Program-made: the position numbers and the translations under genes | The notes under the pieces: generated by a model | Told to the model about the DNA's origin: nothing | Seen by the model: the letters and a program-made list of their open reading frames with translations, nothing else | Databases searched by the model: none | Assembly (NCBI RefSeq): GCF_001413925.1 | Contig: NZ_LBMJ01000001.1 | Location: 806,001 to 870,000, forward strand | DNA from: Nonlabens sp. YIK11 | GTDB taxonomy: Bacteria; Bacteroidota; Bacteroidia; Flavobacteriales; Flavobacteriaceae | DNA: 64,000 nt | Reading direction: 5' to 3' | In this document: in pieces, positions 8,784 to 17,771 of the stretch | How the letters are laid out: each line of letters begins with the position of its first letter | Numbering within the stretch: position 1 is the stretch's first letter

Positions 8784-9707
8784 CTACGGTTGTAGCGATA
8801 AGTTTGCAGGTAAGCCGCCAATGGTAGTCAGTTTGATGGAAGCTACTTTAAGCGCAAATTCAACACACTGGTCTAAACTGCGGTTCTCCAGCATGGCGCA
8901 TAAAAATCCAGACCAGAATGCATCTCCAGCACCAGTAGCATCTTCTACAGATGTGATGGGAATGGCAGGCATTTCGAGTAAGGCGTGATCTCTACGCGAA
9001 ACTATCACTCCATTACCGCCGCGAGTAAGACAAATCAAATTCGCGCCGTAACCGTGAAGCGTTTCAAAAAGCTCACTGCTGGTCATCGCATCGCCATACA
9101 AGCGCTGCATATCATCCATACTTATTTTTATCATGGCGCCGTAGGAGCAGTATTTCTTAATCGTTTTGATCGCCTGATTCTTATCGGGCCATATTCTAGC
9201 AGAATAGTTGAGGTCGATGCTTATCAAACAACCGGCAGTAGCGGCCACCTTGACCTTTTCTAAAATAGTGTCACGTGCCGGATTGCGGCTTAAAGCAAAG
9301 CAAGTCGTGTGAAAAACAGCGGCTGATTTGATGACATCGTCAGGAAGCTGTGAGTTGATGATTTTACAGTCTGCTTCTCTATAGGCTATAAAGTCTGGAG
9401 TTTCAGAAGTTTTTGATACGAGTATGGTGCTCGTGGGAACGTCAGTTACTTTTCTCACATGATCCTGATTCATACCCAGCGATTGCATTTCCTGCAATAG
9501 AAAATCTCCTAAACCATCGTCTCCTATGGTTGCTACCAGCGTGGCCTTACAACCCAGCTTGGTGAGATTCATCGCCACATTTGCGGGCGATCCACCTAGA
9601 AAACGCTTGAACTCTGCCGTATGGGCGATGTCTGGACTGCTGTGCAAGCCTATAAAATCGATCAGGATCTCGCCCATGCAAATGACTTGTTTGTTGTTGT
9701 CTTTCAT
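8784..9707 (-). CDS. PfkB-family carbohydrate kinase, probable fructokinase
   Basis: Phosphorylates a sugar, most likely fructose, with ATP. 307 residues, the family norm. It begins VICMGEILIDFIG and has the N-terminal signature FLGGSPANVAMNLTKLG near residues 35-50. The C-terminal PfkB signature DATGAGDAFWSGF holds the catalytic base Asp262. The start codon overlaps the stop of the upstream glycosidase gene by one base (TGATG), so translation is coupled. Together with the transporter, glycosidase and LacI regulator, this points to fructose released inside the cell from sucrose. Specificity is inferred from context. Confidence 0.85.
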   Translation of the reverse strand: MKDNNKQVICMGEILIDFIGLHSSPDIAHTAEFKRFLGGSPANVAMNLTKLGCKATLVATIGDDGLGDFLLQEMQSLGMNQDHVRKVTDVPTSTILVSKTSETPDFIAYREADCKIINSQLPDDVIKSAAVFHTTCFALSRNPARDTILEKVKVAATAGCLISIDLNYSARIWPDKNQAIKTIKKYCSYGAMIKISMDDMQRLYGDAMTSSELFETLHGYGANLICLTRGGNGVIVSRRDHALLEMPAIPITSVEDATGAGDAFWSGFLCAMLENRSLDQCVEFALKVASIKLTTIGGLPANLSLQP

Positions 9708-10873
9708 CAGGATAGCAGTCTTTTACCGTTAATGTATTCCCTCAAGAGAATCTCTCCAGCAGCGCTCCAGGTGCAATATTTGATTCCTATGGCGGCTGTG
9801 GTCTGCGTATTGAAGTTTTCGTAATAGCCGTAATCCTCGGCGCTGTTCAGTTGTTTTATGTGGGCTAGGATTTCTTGGCTCTTGTCTTTATGCTGTCCGG
9901 CCAGTGCCATTCCATAAAAGCCGTTGACCATTTGCCAGGTGCCACCATTATGGAATTCATAGGCATAGTTGCGGAATTCATACTTGCAATTGTCCGTCAA
10001 TAATTCCCAATCCTTGTCGCCTTCCTGGATAGGCTCCCAAAAAGCAGGTAATAAGTTAAGCGGTAAAGTAGAGCGCAGCTGTTCTGAGTAGGTAATGACG
10101 CTTTCGCGAAAGCGAACTGAACCCAATCCCAGTAACAAAGCAATGGAATTTCCCAAGGCGTCAAACATGGTCTGATAACCCGATGGATTGATCGAAGCCA
10201 TCCAATAAGGCTTGTCTTCCAGTGATTTATAGGCCCTAGGATGAAACGGATGCTCAAAATTACCTGCGGTATAGTTGCCTTCCAGTATCGTAGTGATGGT
10301 ACTAATTTGTTCTTCCAAGACACTTGAAGGTTCTAAACTGTGTACGCAGCGTAAGGCCCAAAGTCGCAATACTTGATCGTAGAAGATGTGACCTTCCGTA
10401 ATATATTCGTCTGCCCAGTTTCCTGATCTGGGAACGTAGATCAAATGGTTGTTGTTGAATTCCCAAGCCTTGAGTAGCTGGAGTCCTTTATGGATTTTGG
10501 GAAGCATTTGTTTGAAAAAGTCCCTTTCACCGGTATGTGATGCATAATTGCAAACTCCTATAATAAACCAAGAAATGGTGTCAACACGGCCGGCAAGACC
10601 GCCAAAGCTAACTTCACTAGATCCGTTTTCTTTGAAGTGGACGTTTGAAGGTATGTGACCCAATTCATGCTGATGGCTGGCTAGGGTTTCTAGCGTAGAC
10701 TTAAAGGTCGCGATCAACGAGTCGTCACCATCCAGCAATGCGGCAAGTCCACAAATAACGCCGTCTCTAGCCCAGATGCGCTTGTAGTTGGAAATATCTG
10801 AAGCGCTGGCGAGAAAACCGCGATCTGATCGTGCAGCAGCCAAAAGACTTGATGGATCTTGAGTGATTTCCAT
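9707..10873 (-). CDS. Six-hairpin glycoside hydrolase, invertase/glucosidase-like
   Basis: 388 residues with no signal peptide, so cytoplasmic. It shows the (alpha/alpha)6-barrel pattern seen in amylo-1,6-glucosidase, GH63 and neutral invertase (GH100) proteins: YKRIWARDG at residues 30-38 with the conserved R-D pair, GRVDTISWFIIGV, and a C-terminal EFHNGGTWQMVNGFYG. I infer that it splits an imported disaccharide, probably sucrose, because it sits between a SUC-type transporter and a fructokinase. A glucosylglycerate or trehalose-like substrate cannot be excluded. The palindrome copy at 10099 is read as RFRES near residue 257. Confidence 0.75.
   Translation of the reverse strand: MEITQDPSSLLAAARSDRGFLASASDISNYKRIWARDGVICGLAALLDGDDSLIATFKSTLETLASHQHELGHIPSNVHFKENGSSEVSFGGLAGRVDTISWFIIGVCNYASHTGERDFFKQMLPKIHKGLQLLKAWEFNNNHLIYVPRSGNWADEYITEGHIFYDQVLRLWALRCVHSLEPSSVLEEQISTITTILEGNYTAGNFEHPFHPRAYKSLEDKPYWMASINPSGYQTMFDALGNSIALLLGLGSVRFRESVITYSEQLRSTLPLNLLPAFWEPIQEGDKDWELLTDNCKYEFRNYAYEFHNGGTWQMVNGFYGMALAGQHKDKSQEILAHIKQLNSAEDYGYYENFNTQTTAAIGIKYCTWSAAGEILLREYINGKRLLS
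10099..10114. repeat. Interspersed palindrome inside the glycosidase gene
   Basis: CGCTTTCGCGAAAGCG, perfect. Read in frame as R-F-R-E-S. Confidence 0.9.
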
Positions 10874-10875
10874 AA

Positions 10876-12258
10876 TTATTGAACTACTTGATTCTTGCGT
10901 TTTACTTTGATAAATAGGGTAAATACCGCTGCCAGTCCCAGGAACACACCTGCCATCTTAATAACGTTAATAGGGTTGCTACCCAACAATTCATAGACAA
11001 ATCCCTGCATGGTCAAAATCTGGATGATCATAGGGATCACGATGAACATGTTGAAAATACCCATGTAGACTCCTGTTTTTTCTTTTGGGATGGATCCAGC
11101 TAGTAATTGATACGGCATTGCCAGCATGGATGCCCATGCGATACCTAGGCCTACGGTTGCCAGATACAAGGTATAAATAGGCGTTGCACCACTACCAAAT
11201 GGATTAGGGATCGAGAACAAAACTTCTGTAACGCTTAAGTATGGAATACAAAACACACCTATACCACCTAGGATCAAAGCAAAGAAATGAACTCCTTTTG
11301 CTCCAATTTTATAGGCTAATGGTACTAACGCAAAGGCCACCATAAAACAAACGATGTTATAGGAGCCGTTCACTTGACCTGTCAGTACTTGGGCTTCTTT
11401 AAAACCTGCCGTATCGGTATCTAACGTTCCAAAAAAGGATAAAGACATCGCAGAGGTCAAGTACTGCCAATAGCAAAACATAGCGTACCAGGTAAAGAAT
11501 TTTACCGGTATCAATTGCTTCATGGTAAGTGGCATTTCTTTAAAGGCCGTGACGATATCCTTCCAGGTTCTTGTCAGGATATTGCCGTGTTCTTTTTCGG
11601 CTTTGATGGCAGCGAGCTCTTCTGGAGTTGGCGGGTATTCCTTAGTAGTGTAAACCGATACCAGAATACTGGCAATGGAGGCAAAGGCGCCAATAAAGAA
11701 AGCCCAGTACGTCGCTACTGGTATACCGTTATCCATGGTATCTGTCAAAGCAAAGAAGCCTATGGAGATTAAGATAGCTGGAGTGAAATTGGCTAAAGTT
11801 GTACCCAAGCCCGTAAAAAAGCTCTGCATCAAAAATCCAAGAGAATGTTGCTTTTTAGGTAAGATATCAGAAACAAAAGCACGGTAAGGTTCCATGGCTA
11901 TATTGTTTCCAGCATCAAGTATCCATAACAAACTTGCCGCAATCCAGATGGAAGGCGAGTAGGGCATAAATAAAAGCGCTACACTGGCACAGATCGCACC
12001 TATCAAAAAGAAAGGCTTGCGACGACCAAATCGTGGCGACCAGGTACCATCACTTATGGCACCAATGATAGGTTGCAAAATCAATCCAGTCACAGGGCCA
12101 GCAAGCCACAAAATAGGAATCTCACTTTCCTCAGCGCCTAAATATTTATAAATGGCGCTCATGTTACTTTGTTGCAACCCAAAGCTGAATTGAATCCCGA
12201 AGAACCCAAAATTCATGGTCCAGATTTGCCAGAAACTTAGTTTAGCTTTTTGAAACAT
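10876..12258 (-). CDS. MFS/GPH sugar transporter, SUC (SLC45)-like
   Basis: Inner-membrane symporter for a disaccharide, probably sucrose. 460 residues with about 12 hydrophobic segments. The loop after segment 2 reads [14 protein letters not shown] (residues 69-82), the hallmark of plant and bacterial sucrose transporters. The N-terminus has the [17 protein letters not shown] pattern, which resembles the G(I/V)QFGWALQ(L/M)S segment of that family. The stop is 2 bp from the glycosidase start and the 5' end overlaps the glutaredoxin gene by 17 bp, so all belong to one minus-strand operon. Confidence 0.85.
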   Translation of the reverse strand: MFQKAKLSFWQIWTMNFGFFGIQFSFGLQQSNMSAIYKYLGAEESEIPILWLAGPVTGLILQPIIGAISDGTWSPRFGRRKPFFLIGAICASVALLFMPYSPSIWIAASLLWILDAGNNIAMEPYRAFVSDILPKKQHSLGFLMQSFFTGLGTTLANFTPAILISIGFFALTDTMDNGIPVATYWAFFIGAFASIASILVSVYTTKEYPPTPEELAAIKAEKEHGNILTRTWKDIVTAFKEMPLTMKQLIPVKFFTWYAMFCYWQYLTSAMSLSFFGTLDTDTAGFKEAQVLTGQVNGSYNIVCFMVAFALVPLAYKIGAKGVHFFALILGGIGVFCIPYLSVTEVLFSIPNPFGSGATPIYTLYLATVGLGIAWASMLAMPYQLLAGSIPKEKTGVYMGIFNMFIVIPMIIQILTMQGFVYELLGSNPINVIKMAGVFLGLAAVFTLFIKVKRKNQVVQ

Positions 12259-12604
12259 GATCTTTTGTAAAAGGGATTAATTTTTCAAGAAATTGGTCAA
12301 AATCACCGTCATTGATGAGGTATCTGCCAGATTTTTTGATCACTGGCATGTTTAAGTTTTTTAGGTCAATGGACGCTGCCTTCAAACCTTCGATCATTTC
12401 CTTTCTTTTGGCAACATTCGTATCCACATCATAAAACGTGTATTCCACTTTGTTTTTGTCCAAAAGAGCTCTTGAATCGTGACAGTAATGACAGTCGTCT
12501 ATTCCATAAACGATGAGCTGGGTTTCTTGCTGCGTTGACGTTTCGGTTTGTGAGAACGCAAGCGCCCTGGTGAACAAGAAGAGTAAGACAAAAAGGGATT
12601 TCAT
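12242..12604 (-). CDS. Exported glutaredoxin-like protein
   Basis: 120 residues. A signal peptide (MKSLFVLLFLFTRALAFSQ, residues 1-19) precedes a compact thioredoxin-fold domain with the redox motif C38-H-Y-C41, a following helix, and the cis-Pro segment NLNMPVIKKSGRYLIN. It is probably periplasmic and could reduce or shuffle disulfides. It is the first gene of the transporter-glycosidase-kinase operon and overlaps the transporter gene by 17 bp. Why a redox protein is co-transcribed with sugar genes is not obvious; it may help the TonB receptor encoded upstream. Confidence 0.8.
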   Translation of the reverse strand: MKSLFVLLFLFTRALAFSQTETSTQQETQLIVYGIDDCHYCHDSRALLDKNKVEYTFYDVDTNVAKRKEMIEGLKAASIDLKNLNMPVIKKSGRYLINDGDFDQFLEKLIPFTKDHVSKS

Positions 12605-12619
12605 GAGAAAGGCTTTAGG

Positions 12620-12656
12620 TAAAAAGAGTTGCTGAAAACCTCGCTTTCAGCAACTC
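12620..12656 (-). terminator. Terminator after the TonB receptor gene
   Basis: Perfect 12-bp stem GAGTTGCTGAAA/TTTCAGCAACTC with a seven-base loop; on the minus strand it is followed by TTTTT. It separates the receptor from the glutaredoxin-transporter operon, possibly as an attenuation point. Confidence 0.85.
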
Positions 12657-12694
12657 CAAGGTACTCATCTAAACTAAAGTAAAAGGGCTAATTT

Positions 12695-15328
12695 TTAGAA
12701 TCGGTATCCTAATCCTAGGGAAATGGATCTTCCAGGTACTGGACGTACTCTAATGAAATTGGTTTGACCTTCAGTAATTGCGCCTTCTTCAGACTCTGTG
12801 ATCCCTAAGGTGTCAAAGATGTTGTTGGCAGATAGGTTTGCTGTCAAATTGTTTGCGATCTGGAAGTTCACGTTACCACTTACAATCAAGAATGCAGGCA
12901 ATACCAACTGATTACTGTCTTGTGCAAAAGCCTTAGACTGTCCTAGAAAACTTAGGCCTACATTATTTTGTGACTCAGCGCCAAAGCTGTAGGATGGCAA
13001 GAAGTTATAGATAAAGTCTGGCTGTCTTCTAGGAGTGTTTCCTGCATTGTCACCAGAGTCAATTTCGGCATTGGTATACGTTACACCACCACGCAGGTTG
13101 AGGTTGTCAAATCTGTAAGTACCTTCTAGTTCAATACCTATAGACTTATAATCATTCTCAATAATTTGCTGTGAGGTTGCTTCAAAACCACCTTCTTCTG
13201 TTGTTTTTGCATAGAAAGCAGTCGCGTACAATGCACCGTTTTCAAATCCTTGTTTGTAACCTACTTCTGCTTGATTGATAAAGTCCAATGCGTTGATTGC
13301 ATCACCATCAAGATAGTTGAGTCCCGCAAAGAGTATTCTGTCAGCTTTCGCGGAAGCGCCTCTAGAATATCTTCCAAACACAGCTTGAGACTCTGATAAC
13401 TTCAAGTTAGCCCCTAAGGAATAAGAGAAATAGTCATAATCGTAATCTACCGTGGTAGGGTTTGCAACGTCAATAGCAGAAACAGACTGCTCGATAAACG
13501 AAATATCACCGTCATTGTTCACGTCATAAGTGGTTTGAACTGGTCCTGCAAAAGTTCCATCTACACGGCCTTTATCAAAACGAGCACTTGCATTGAAGTT
13601 GAGGTTTTCATTGGCCTCAATGGAAACGTCCACATAAGGAGCGCTCACATTATAATCAGTGTCATAGTTGCGCTGGCAACAGTTACCGAATAGGGTAGCG
13701 CCATAGCCAATAAGTCCGTTTTCACTACGAGCGTCGCCATTAGCTGCTGTTGCGTTGATCAATCTAGCGCGGTCTCCAGATGCTTCTAGCAAATAAGAGT
13801 TCCACAACCAGGACATGCTTACATTTTGATAAGATTTGAAGTATCCTAAAGTGATATCGATGTTGTCAAATGATTTGGACAACCTCGCATCATTCATAAA
13901 GTTGTTGAAGTTGTTGAGCTGTGTGTCAAACAAAACCGTTGGAGCAAGAATGGTGTTGCCAGGAACTGGGCTGCCGTCGTTTGCAAAAGTCAAGTTTGCA
14001 TAGTCACGTGAGGTAGCAAAATCACCTGCAAGAAAATCGTTAGCCGTCAAGACGCTCGCTGGAAATGGTGAGTTGAATCCACCTTTATTGAAGGAAAATC
14101 TACCGCGATTATCAAATCTCCAACCGTCTACCAGATCAAAGGAAGCCTCAACACCTACTGAGGTTGAAATAGGATTCATACCGTTTGCAACGTCAGATCT
14201 TCTCAATTCTCCACTGTCACCTAGACCTACATTTTGACGTAAGAATGGTGTGTGTAATGTTTGACCATTAGCATCAAACCCTGCGATGTCATTAAAATCA
14301 GGATCGGCGTTTGTTCCAGAAACAGCAATTGGATTAGGTAAGTAAGCAATAGCCTTGTCGTTAAGGTATTTAGCATATAATCTTACGTATCCTTTTTCAA
14401 ATTCTTTAGTGATATTGAACTTAAACTGACCACCATTGTTAGCCGTATAACCAGCATCTCGTATGCCTTCACCTACACGGTAGAAACCACCCATGTGAAA
14501 ATAAAGCCCGTCGGCGATAGGAGCGCCGTATTCAAAATCAGTTCTAAAGCTATTGTAATCTGCTCCAAAGGTTGTCCCTAGAGATCCACCTTCTACACGA
14601 CCTGTTTTGCTAATCAAGTTGATGATGGCACCAGGAGAATTTGAAGAAAGTGTTGATGCAGATCCACCACGTATGGCTTCAATTCTAGCGATATTGGAAT
14701 CGTATCTGGTAAAAATATCTGCAGTTGCAAAAGACATATCCCCAAAAAGCAGCACCGGTAAACCATCTTCCTGAATCTGTACATACTTTGATCCACCAGA
14801 AGAAACCGGCACACCACGTACAGCAATGTTGGAATTCCCTTCACCACCAGAAGATTCTGCGCGTATCCCTGGAATGGTTCTGAAGATCTCTGCCGTTGTT
14901 CTAGGTGCAGATTGTTCAATCACCGTAGGCGTTAGGGTAGTAATCGATACAGATGATTCTAATTTTGACTTTGGGTTTGCCACACCAGTAACAACGATGG
15001 CGTCTAGGGAAGCAGCATCTTCAGCAAGTTCAAAGTTGAGGACACGGTCAACACCTATAACGCTTAAGGACTTTTCTACTTTGGTGTAACCTATGGAGCT
15101 CGCAACAACGATGTAGTCGCCGTCTTCTACATTAGTAATGGTGTAGTTCCCATCAAAATCTGTAATAGCTCCTTTTGTAGTGTTTTGTAGTACAACATTG
15201 ACATTAAGTAATGGCGTACCGCTCGCGTCTGTGATTTTCCCAGTGATCTTGGACTGTGAGAAACCTACTAGACAAACAAAGAAAGCCAGTAGAAAGGCAA
15301 TCTTATGAATTGAAGTATTTGTTTTCAT
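12695..15328 (-). CDS. TonB-dependent outer-membrane receptor (probable sucrose or oligosaccharide uptake)
   Basis: 877 residues. A signal peptide ends at GFSQ (~24), followed by a carboxypeptidase-regulatory-like domain (ITGKITDASGTPLLNVNVVLQNTTKGAITDFDGNY starts the repeat), a plug domain (SVSITTLTPTVIEQ... IRGGSASTLSSNSPGAIINLIS) and a 22-strand barrel ending in GRSISLGLGYRF with the terminal Phe. There is no SusD partner, so it is the smaller non-SusC type. It is divergent from a LacI regulator, with twin operators between them. A degenerate palindrome copy gives RGASAKADR. The sugar specificity is inferred from neighbours. Confidence 0.88.
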   Translation of the reverse strand: MKTNTSIHKIAFLLAFFVCLVGFSQSKITGKITDASGTPLLNVNVVLQNTTKGAITDFDGNYTITNVEDGDYIVVASSIGYTKVEKSLSVIGVDRVLNFELAEDAASLDAIVVTGVANPKSKLESSVSITTLTPTVIEQSAPRTTAEIFRTIPGIRAESSGGEGNSNIAVRGVPVSSGGSKYVQIQEDGLPVLLFGDMSFATADIFTRYDSNIARIEAIRGGSASTLSSNSPGAIINLISKTGRVEGGSLGTTFGADYNSFRTDFEYGAPIADGLYFHMGGFYRVGEGIRDAGYTANNGGQFKFNITKEFEKGYVRLYAKYLNDKAIAYLPNPIAVSGTNADPDFNDIAGFDANGQTLHTPFLRQNVGLGDSGELRRSDVANGMNPISTSVGVEASFDLVDGWRFDNRGRFSFNKGGFNSPFPASVLTANDFLAGDFATSRDYANLTFANDGSPVPGNTILAPTVLFDTQLNNFNNFMNDARLSKSFDNIDITLGYFKSYQNVSMSWLWNSYLLEASGDRARLINATAANGDARSENGLIGYGATLFGNCCQRNYDTDYNVSAPYVDVSIEANENLNFNASARFDKGRVDGTFAGPVQTTYDVNNDGDISFIEQSVSAIDVANPTTVDYDYDYFSYSLGANLKLSESQAVFGRYSRGASAKADRILFAGLNYLDGDAINALDFINQAEVGYKQGFENGALYATAFYAKTTEEGGFEATSQQIIENDYKSIGIELEGTYRFDNLNLRGGVTYTNAEIDSGDNAGNTPRRQPDFIYNFLPSYSFGAESQNNVGLSFLGQSKAFAQDSNQLVLPAFLIVSGNVNFQIANNLTANLSANNIFDTLGITESEEGAITEGQTNFIRVRPVPGRSISLGLGYRF
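13344..13357. repeat. Interspersed palindrome, one-mismatch copy in TonB receptor gene
   Basis: GCTTTCGCGGAAGC, one change from the perfect core. Read on the minus strand as A-S-A-K-A. Confidence 0.6.
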
Positions 15329-15410
15329 GATGCATTATGGATTTGTGAATAATTCCTATTGTGGTTGCTAATCTATTGGCATTAGGCAGTTAAAAAAGCG
15401 AAATAGAAAA

Positions 15411-15445
15411 CGAAAACGTTTTCGAAAGTACCGAAAACGTTTTCG
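15411..15445. promoter_or_regulatory. Twin LacI-type operators
   Basis: Two identical perfect 14-bp palindromes CGAAAACGTTTTCG at 15411-15424 and 15432-15445. Their centres are 21 bp apart, two helical turns, so two dimers could bind the same DNA face. The AACGTT centre is typical for LacI/CcpA-like regulators. They lie between the TonB receptor (minus) and the lacI-type gene (plus), so both are probably controlled. Confidence 0.88.
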
Positions 15446-15479
15446 ATAAATTTTCTTAAATTCGATTAACGCGTTATTT

Positions 15480-16511
15480 ATGAAACCTACCACACTCAAA
15501 GAAATAGCAGAAATCCTAGGCATTTCCGTCACCACGGTTTCTAAAGCATTGAAGGACTATCCCGATGTAAGCAAGAAGACCAAAGCCATGGTCAAGGAAC
15601 TCGCGGTCACCATGAATTACAGGCCTAATTCCTTTGCCGTGAATTTGCGTACCAAGGAATCCAAAACCATAGGTCTGATCATCCCAGAGATTGTCCATCA
15701 TTTTTTCTCAAGTGTCATTAAAGGAATTATTAGTCAGGCAGAAAAGAAGGGTTATCTGGTCATTATTTTACAAAGTGATGAGTCCTACGTTCTAGAGAAA
15801 AGGCAAATGGAGTTGCTGCTTAACAAAAATGTGGATGGACTTTTAATCTCTTTGGCAAATGCCACAGCAGACTTTGATCACTTGACCAATTTTATGGAAC
15901 AAGGTAAACCTCTAGTGCTCTTTGATAAAGTGGCAAAGATTGTCAACTGCTCAAAAATCATCATCGACGATCGCAAGGCTGCAGAGACTGCCACACAGCA
16001 TCTCATCGATACCGGTTGTAAACGCATTGCCCATTTTAGAGGGCCGTTGTTGCCTCAAAATTCTATTGATCGGTTTCTGGGATATCGCAAGGCACTGCGT
16101 GATAACAATATGGAGTACGACCCGTCCTTAGTCTATATATGCAACGATATGAGCTATGAAGAAGGTGGTAATTATGCAGAGCAGTTGGTCAAGGAACATC
16201 CAGATGTCGACGGTGTTTTTATCAATACAGATATGGTTGCCATAGGCGCCATCACCAGACTTAGAGATATGGGAATTAATGTACCGGGCCAAATATCCAT
16301 TGTAGGATTTAGTAACTGGTTCATGTCATCAGCGATTTCTCCATCGTTGACTACCATTGATCAGCCGGGTTTTGAGATGGGTAAAGTAGCATTCAAACGT
16401 TTGTACAAAGAAATGCAGGCCGTCAAGTCAAAAAAGCAATTGCCGCCCACAATCAAAGTGCTGGATACCGCACTGGTAAAACGAGAATCGACTAGATCTG
16501 TTACTGTTTAG
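15480..16511 (+). CDS. LacI family transcriptional regulator of the sugar locus
   Basis: 343 residues. The N-terminal HTH reads TTLKEIAEILGISVTTVSKAL (residues 4-24) and the hinge helix follows near residues 50-60 (NLRTKESKTIGLIIP marks the junction). The C-terminal half is a periplasmic-binding-protein fold with the family motifs VDGLLIS, GCKRIAHF and SIVGFSNWF, ending in a dimerisation segment. It starts 35 bp after a pair of LacI-type operators and faces away from the TonB receptor, so it most likely represses receptor and itself until the sugar or a derivative binds. Confidence 0.92.
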   Translation: MKPTTLKEIAEILGISVTTVSKALKDYPDVSKKTKAMVKELAVTMNYRPNSFAVNLRTKESKTIGLIIPEIVHHFFSSVIKGIISQAEKKGYLVIILQSDESYVLEKRQMELLLNKNVDGLLISLANATADFDHLTNFMEQGKPLVLFDKVAKIVNCSKIIIDDRKAAETATQHLIDTGCKRIAHFRGPLLPQNSIDRFLGYRKALRDNNMEYDPSLVYICNDMSYEEGGNYAEQLVKEHPDVDGVFINTDMVAIGAITRLRDMGINVPGQISIVGFSNWFMSSAISPSLTTIDQPGFEMGKVAFKRLYKEMQAVKSKKQLPPTIKVLDTALVKRESTRSVTV

Positions 16512-16523
16512 CAATACATTAGA

Positions 16524-16564
16524 GTTCGCTTTCCTTTCTGCCGACTGGCGAACGCTAAAGCGCA
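16524..16564. repeat. Composite palindrome, degenerate long form (copy L2)
   Basis: Starts GTTCGCTTTCCT and keeps TCTGCCGAC, the orientation of the copy at 34119. The right half is mutated (GGCGAACGCTAAAGCGC). Lies between convergent lacI and a small lipoprotein gene. Confidence 0.6.
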
Positions 16565-16585
16565 CACTTTTCAAAACCTACGCAA

Positions 16586-16613
16586 ATAAAAATGCAGCGA
16601 TTACCGCTGCATT
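16586..16613 (-). terminator. Terminator of the small lipoprotein gene
   Basis: AATGCAGCG/CGCTGCATT stem with a five-base loop. On the minus strand it runs into TTTTTATTTG. Confidence 0.7.
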
Positions 16614-16635
16614 CTATAAATTAAAGACTCACTGA

Positions 16636-16851
16636 TTAATTATCATCTGCATCAGTGCGCTCTTCCTGTATTTCTTCTTCGATCTCGTCGCCCAGTTCCT
16701 CGATTTCATCACCTACTTTTTCTAGGTTGTCCTCAGTATCTTCTGCAGCGGCCTCGATGGCATCTTCTGCTTTTTCAGCGGTGGATTCACGGCAAGAAGT
16801 GGTCGCCAGTAACAAACCTAGGACAGCGGTGCTTAGGAATATTTTTCTCAT
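16636..16851 (-). CDS. Small acidic lipoprotein (paralogue A)
   Basis: 71 residues. A short basic start (MRKIF), a hydrophobic stretch and a lipobox ending in TTSCRES, with Cys at residue 20, predict a lipoprotein. The mature part is almost only Glu, Asp, Ala and Lys, with a heptad-like pattern, and should form one acidic amphipathic helix. Four similar genes lie at 25.7-27.0 kb. I know of no assigned function; entericidin-like small lipoproteins are a loose comparison only. It has its own terminator and stands alone next to the DNA repair island. Confidence 0.75.
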   Translation of the reverse strand: MRKIFLSTAVLGLLLATTSCRESTAEKAEDAIEAAAEDTEDNLEKVGDEIEELGDEIEEEIQEERTDADDN

Positions 16852-16985
16852 AATGATGTTGTTTAATGGATGACTAAATCTAGGTCATTATTCTTAAACG
16901 TGAAAGCGCGCTGCCAGCCATCAATTTCCGCTTTTTGATGGCAAGGTTACGATCGCGACTTTTGCCGTCCTGGAAAATGGATGGG

Positions 16986-17771
16986 TTAGTCTATTTTCTC
17001 ACTCAAGTATTTCCAGTATCGTTTTGGGACGTGTTGCAGGTGCAGCTTCATGTTTTTGCGCGATTCTATGTTGACGCTCTTGAAATATTGATTCCATAGA
17101 TCACGGTAGTTGTTTTCGCTTTCGCGAAAGCGAGATTCCTGACCAGCTAACTTATTAGTCACGCCTCTTTTTGCTATAGGATCATCAAATTTTATGGTGA
17201 TCTCTTCTACTTTTTCCAAGTCATAGGAGATCCCAAAATCTCTCTTCAAATCGTAAATGATCCATTTTTGATCTGCATATCTATTTTTAAAATGGCTGCT
17301 TATGAGTGGCAACACATTAAAATCTGGCTCGCAATTAGCATAATACACGTCGCCGTCTATGAGGTGAAAGCGTATGAAGGCCTCCATGCGGTGCTTCTCG
17401 CGGCCTACCATTTTGGCAGCTTGCGAAATTTTCAAAACGGTCGAGTTCCCGTAATCTCCAAACGGTGCTTTGTTATTCTCAAAGGTGGTCCTGCAATACT
17501 CAAAAAGCGTATTCTCGATTCCTATAATTTCACTTAAAAAGGCGCGATAGAGATCGTAAAAATCGTTTTTGCTGGTGAGTTCCTGCAGTTTTTTTAAAAC
17601 ACGTTCTGCCTTGTCGTGTTCTGTAATTACGGTATGTGCCTCACCAAACAGCTGGTTCTGCACCTGCGATTCTGGCTGGATGATGGGGCTTTTTATCTTG
17701 TGGGCATAAATGGTAAAAACCGTGGTCAAAAAACCATTGAAAGAACCATCATAAGTCAAGACATTGTTCAT
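16986..17771 (-). CDS. SAM/UDG-linked DUF4130 protein (TIGR03915-like), probable DNA repair
   Basis: 261 residues. The N-terminus NVLTYDGSFNGFLTTVFTIY and the central YGNSTVLKISQAAKMVGREKHRMEAFIRF match the family that always accompanies a particular radical SAM protein. In many bacteria the DUF4130 part is fused to a uracil-DNA-glycosylase-like domain; here only the DUF4130 part with a C-terminal extension is present. The start overlaps the radical SAM stop by 4 bp, so they are co-translated. The palindrome copy is read as SRFRESEN in a likely linker near residue 218. Role in nucleic-acid repair is inferred from the family name and neighbours. Confidence 0.82.
   Translation of the reverse strand: MNNVLTYDGSFNGFLTTVFTIYAHKIKSPIIQPESQVQNQLFGEAHTVITEHDKAERVLKKLQELTSKNDFYDLYRAFLSEIIGIENTLFEYCRTTFENNKAPFGDYGNSTVLKISQAAKMVGREKHRMEAFIRFHLIDGDVYYANCEPDFNVLPLISSHFKNRYADQKWIIYDLKRDFGISYDLEKVEEITIKFDDPIAKRGVTNKLAGQESRFRESENNYRDLWNQYFKSVNIESRKNMKLHLQHVPKRYWKYLSEKID
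17116..17133. repeat. Interspersed palindrome in DUF4130 gene
   Basis: Perfect 18-bp palindrome TCGCTTTCGCGAAAGCGA. Read as R-F-R-E-S-E. Confidence 0.9.
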
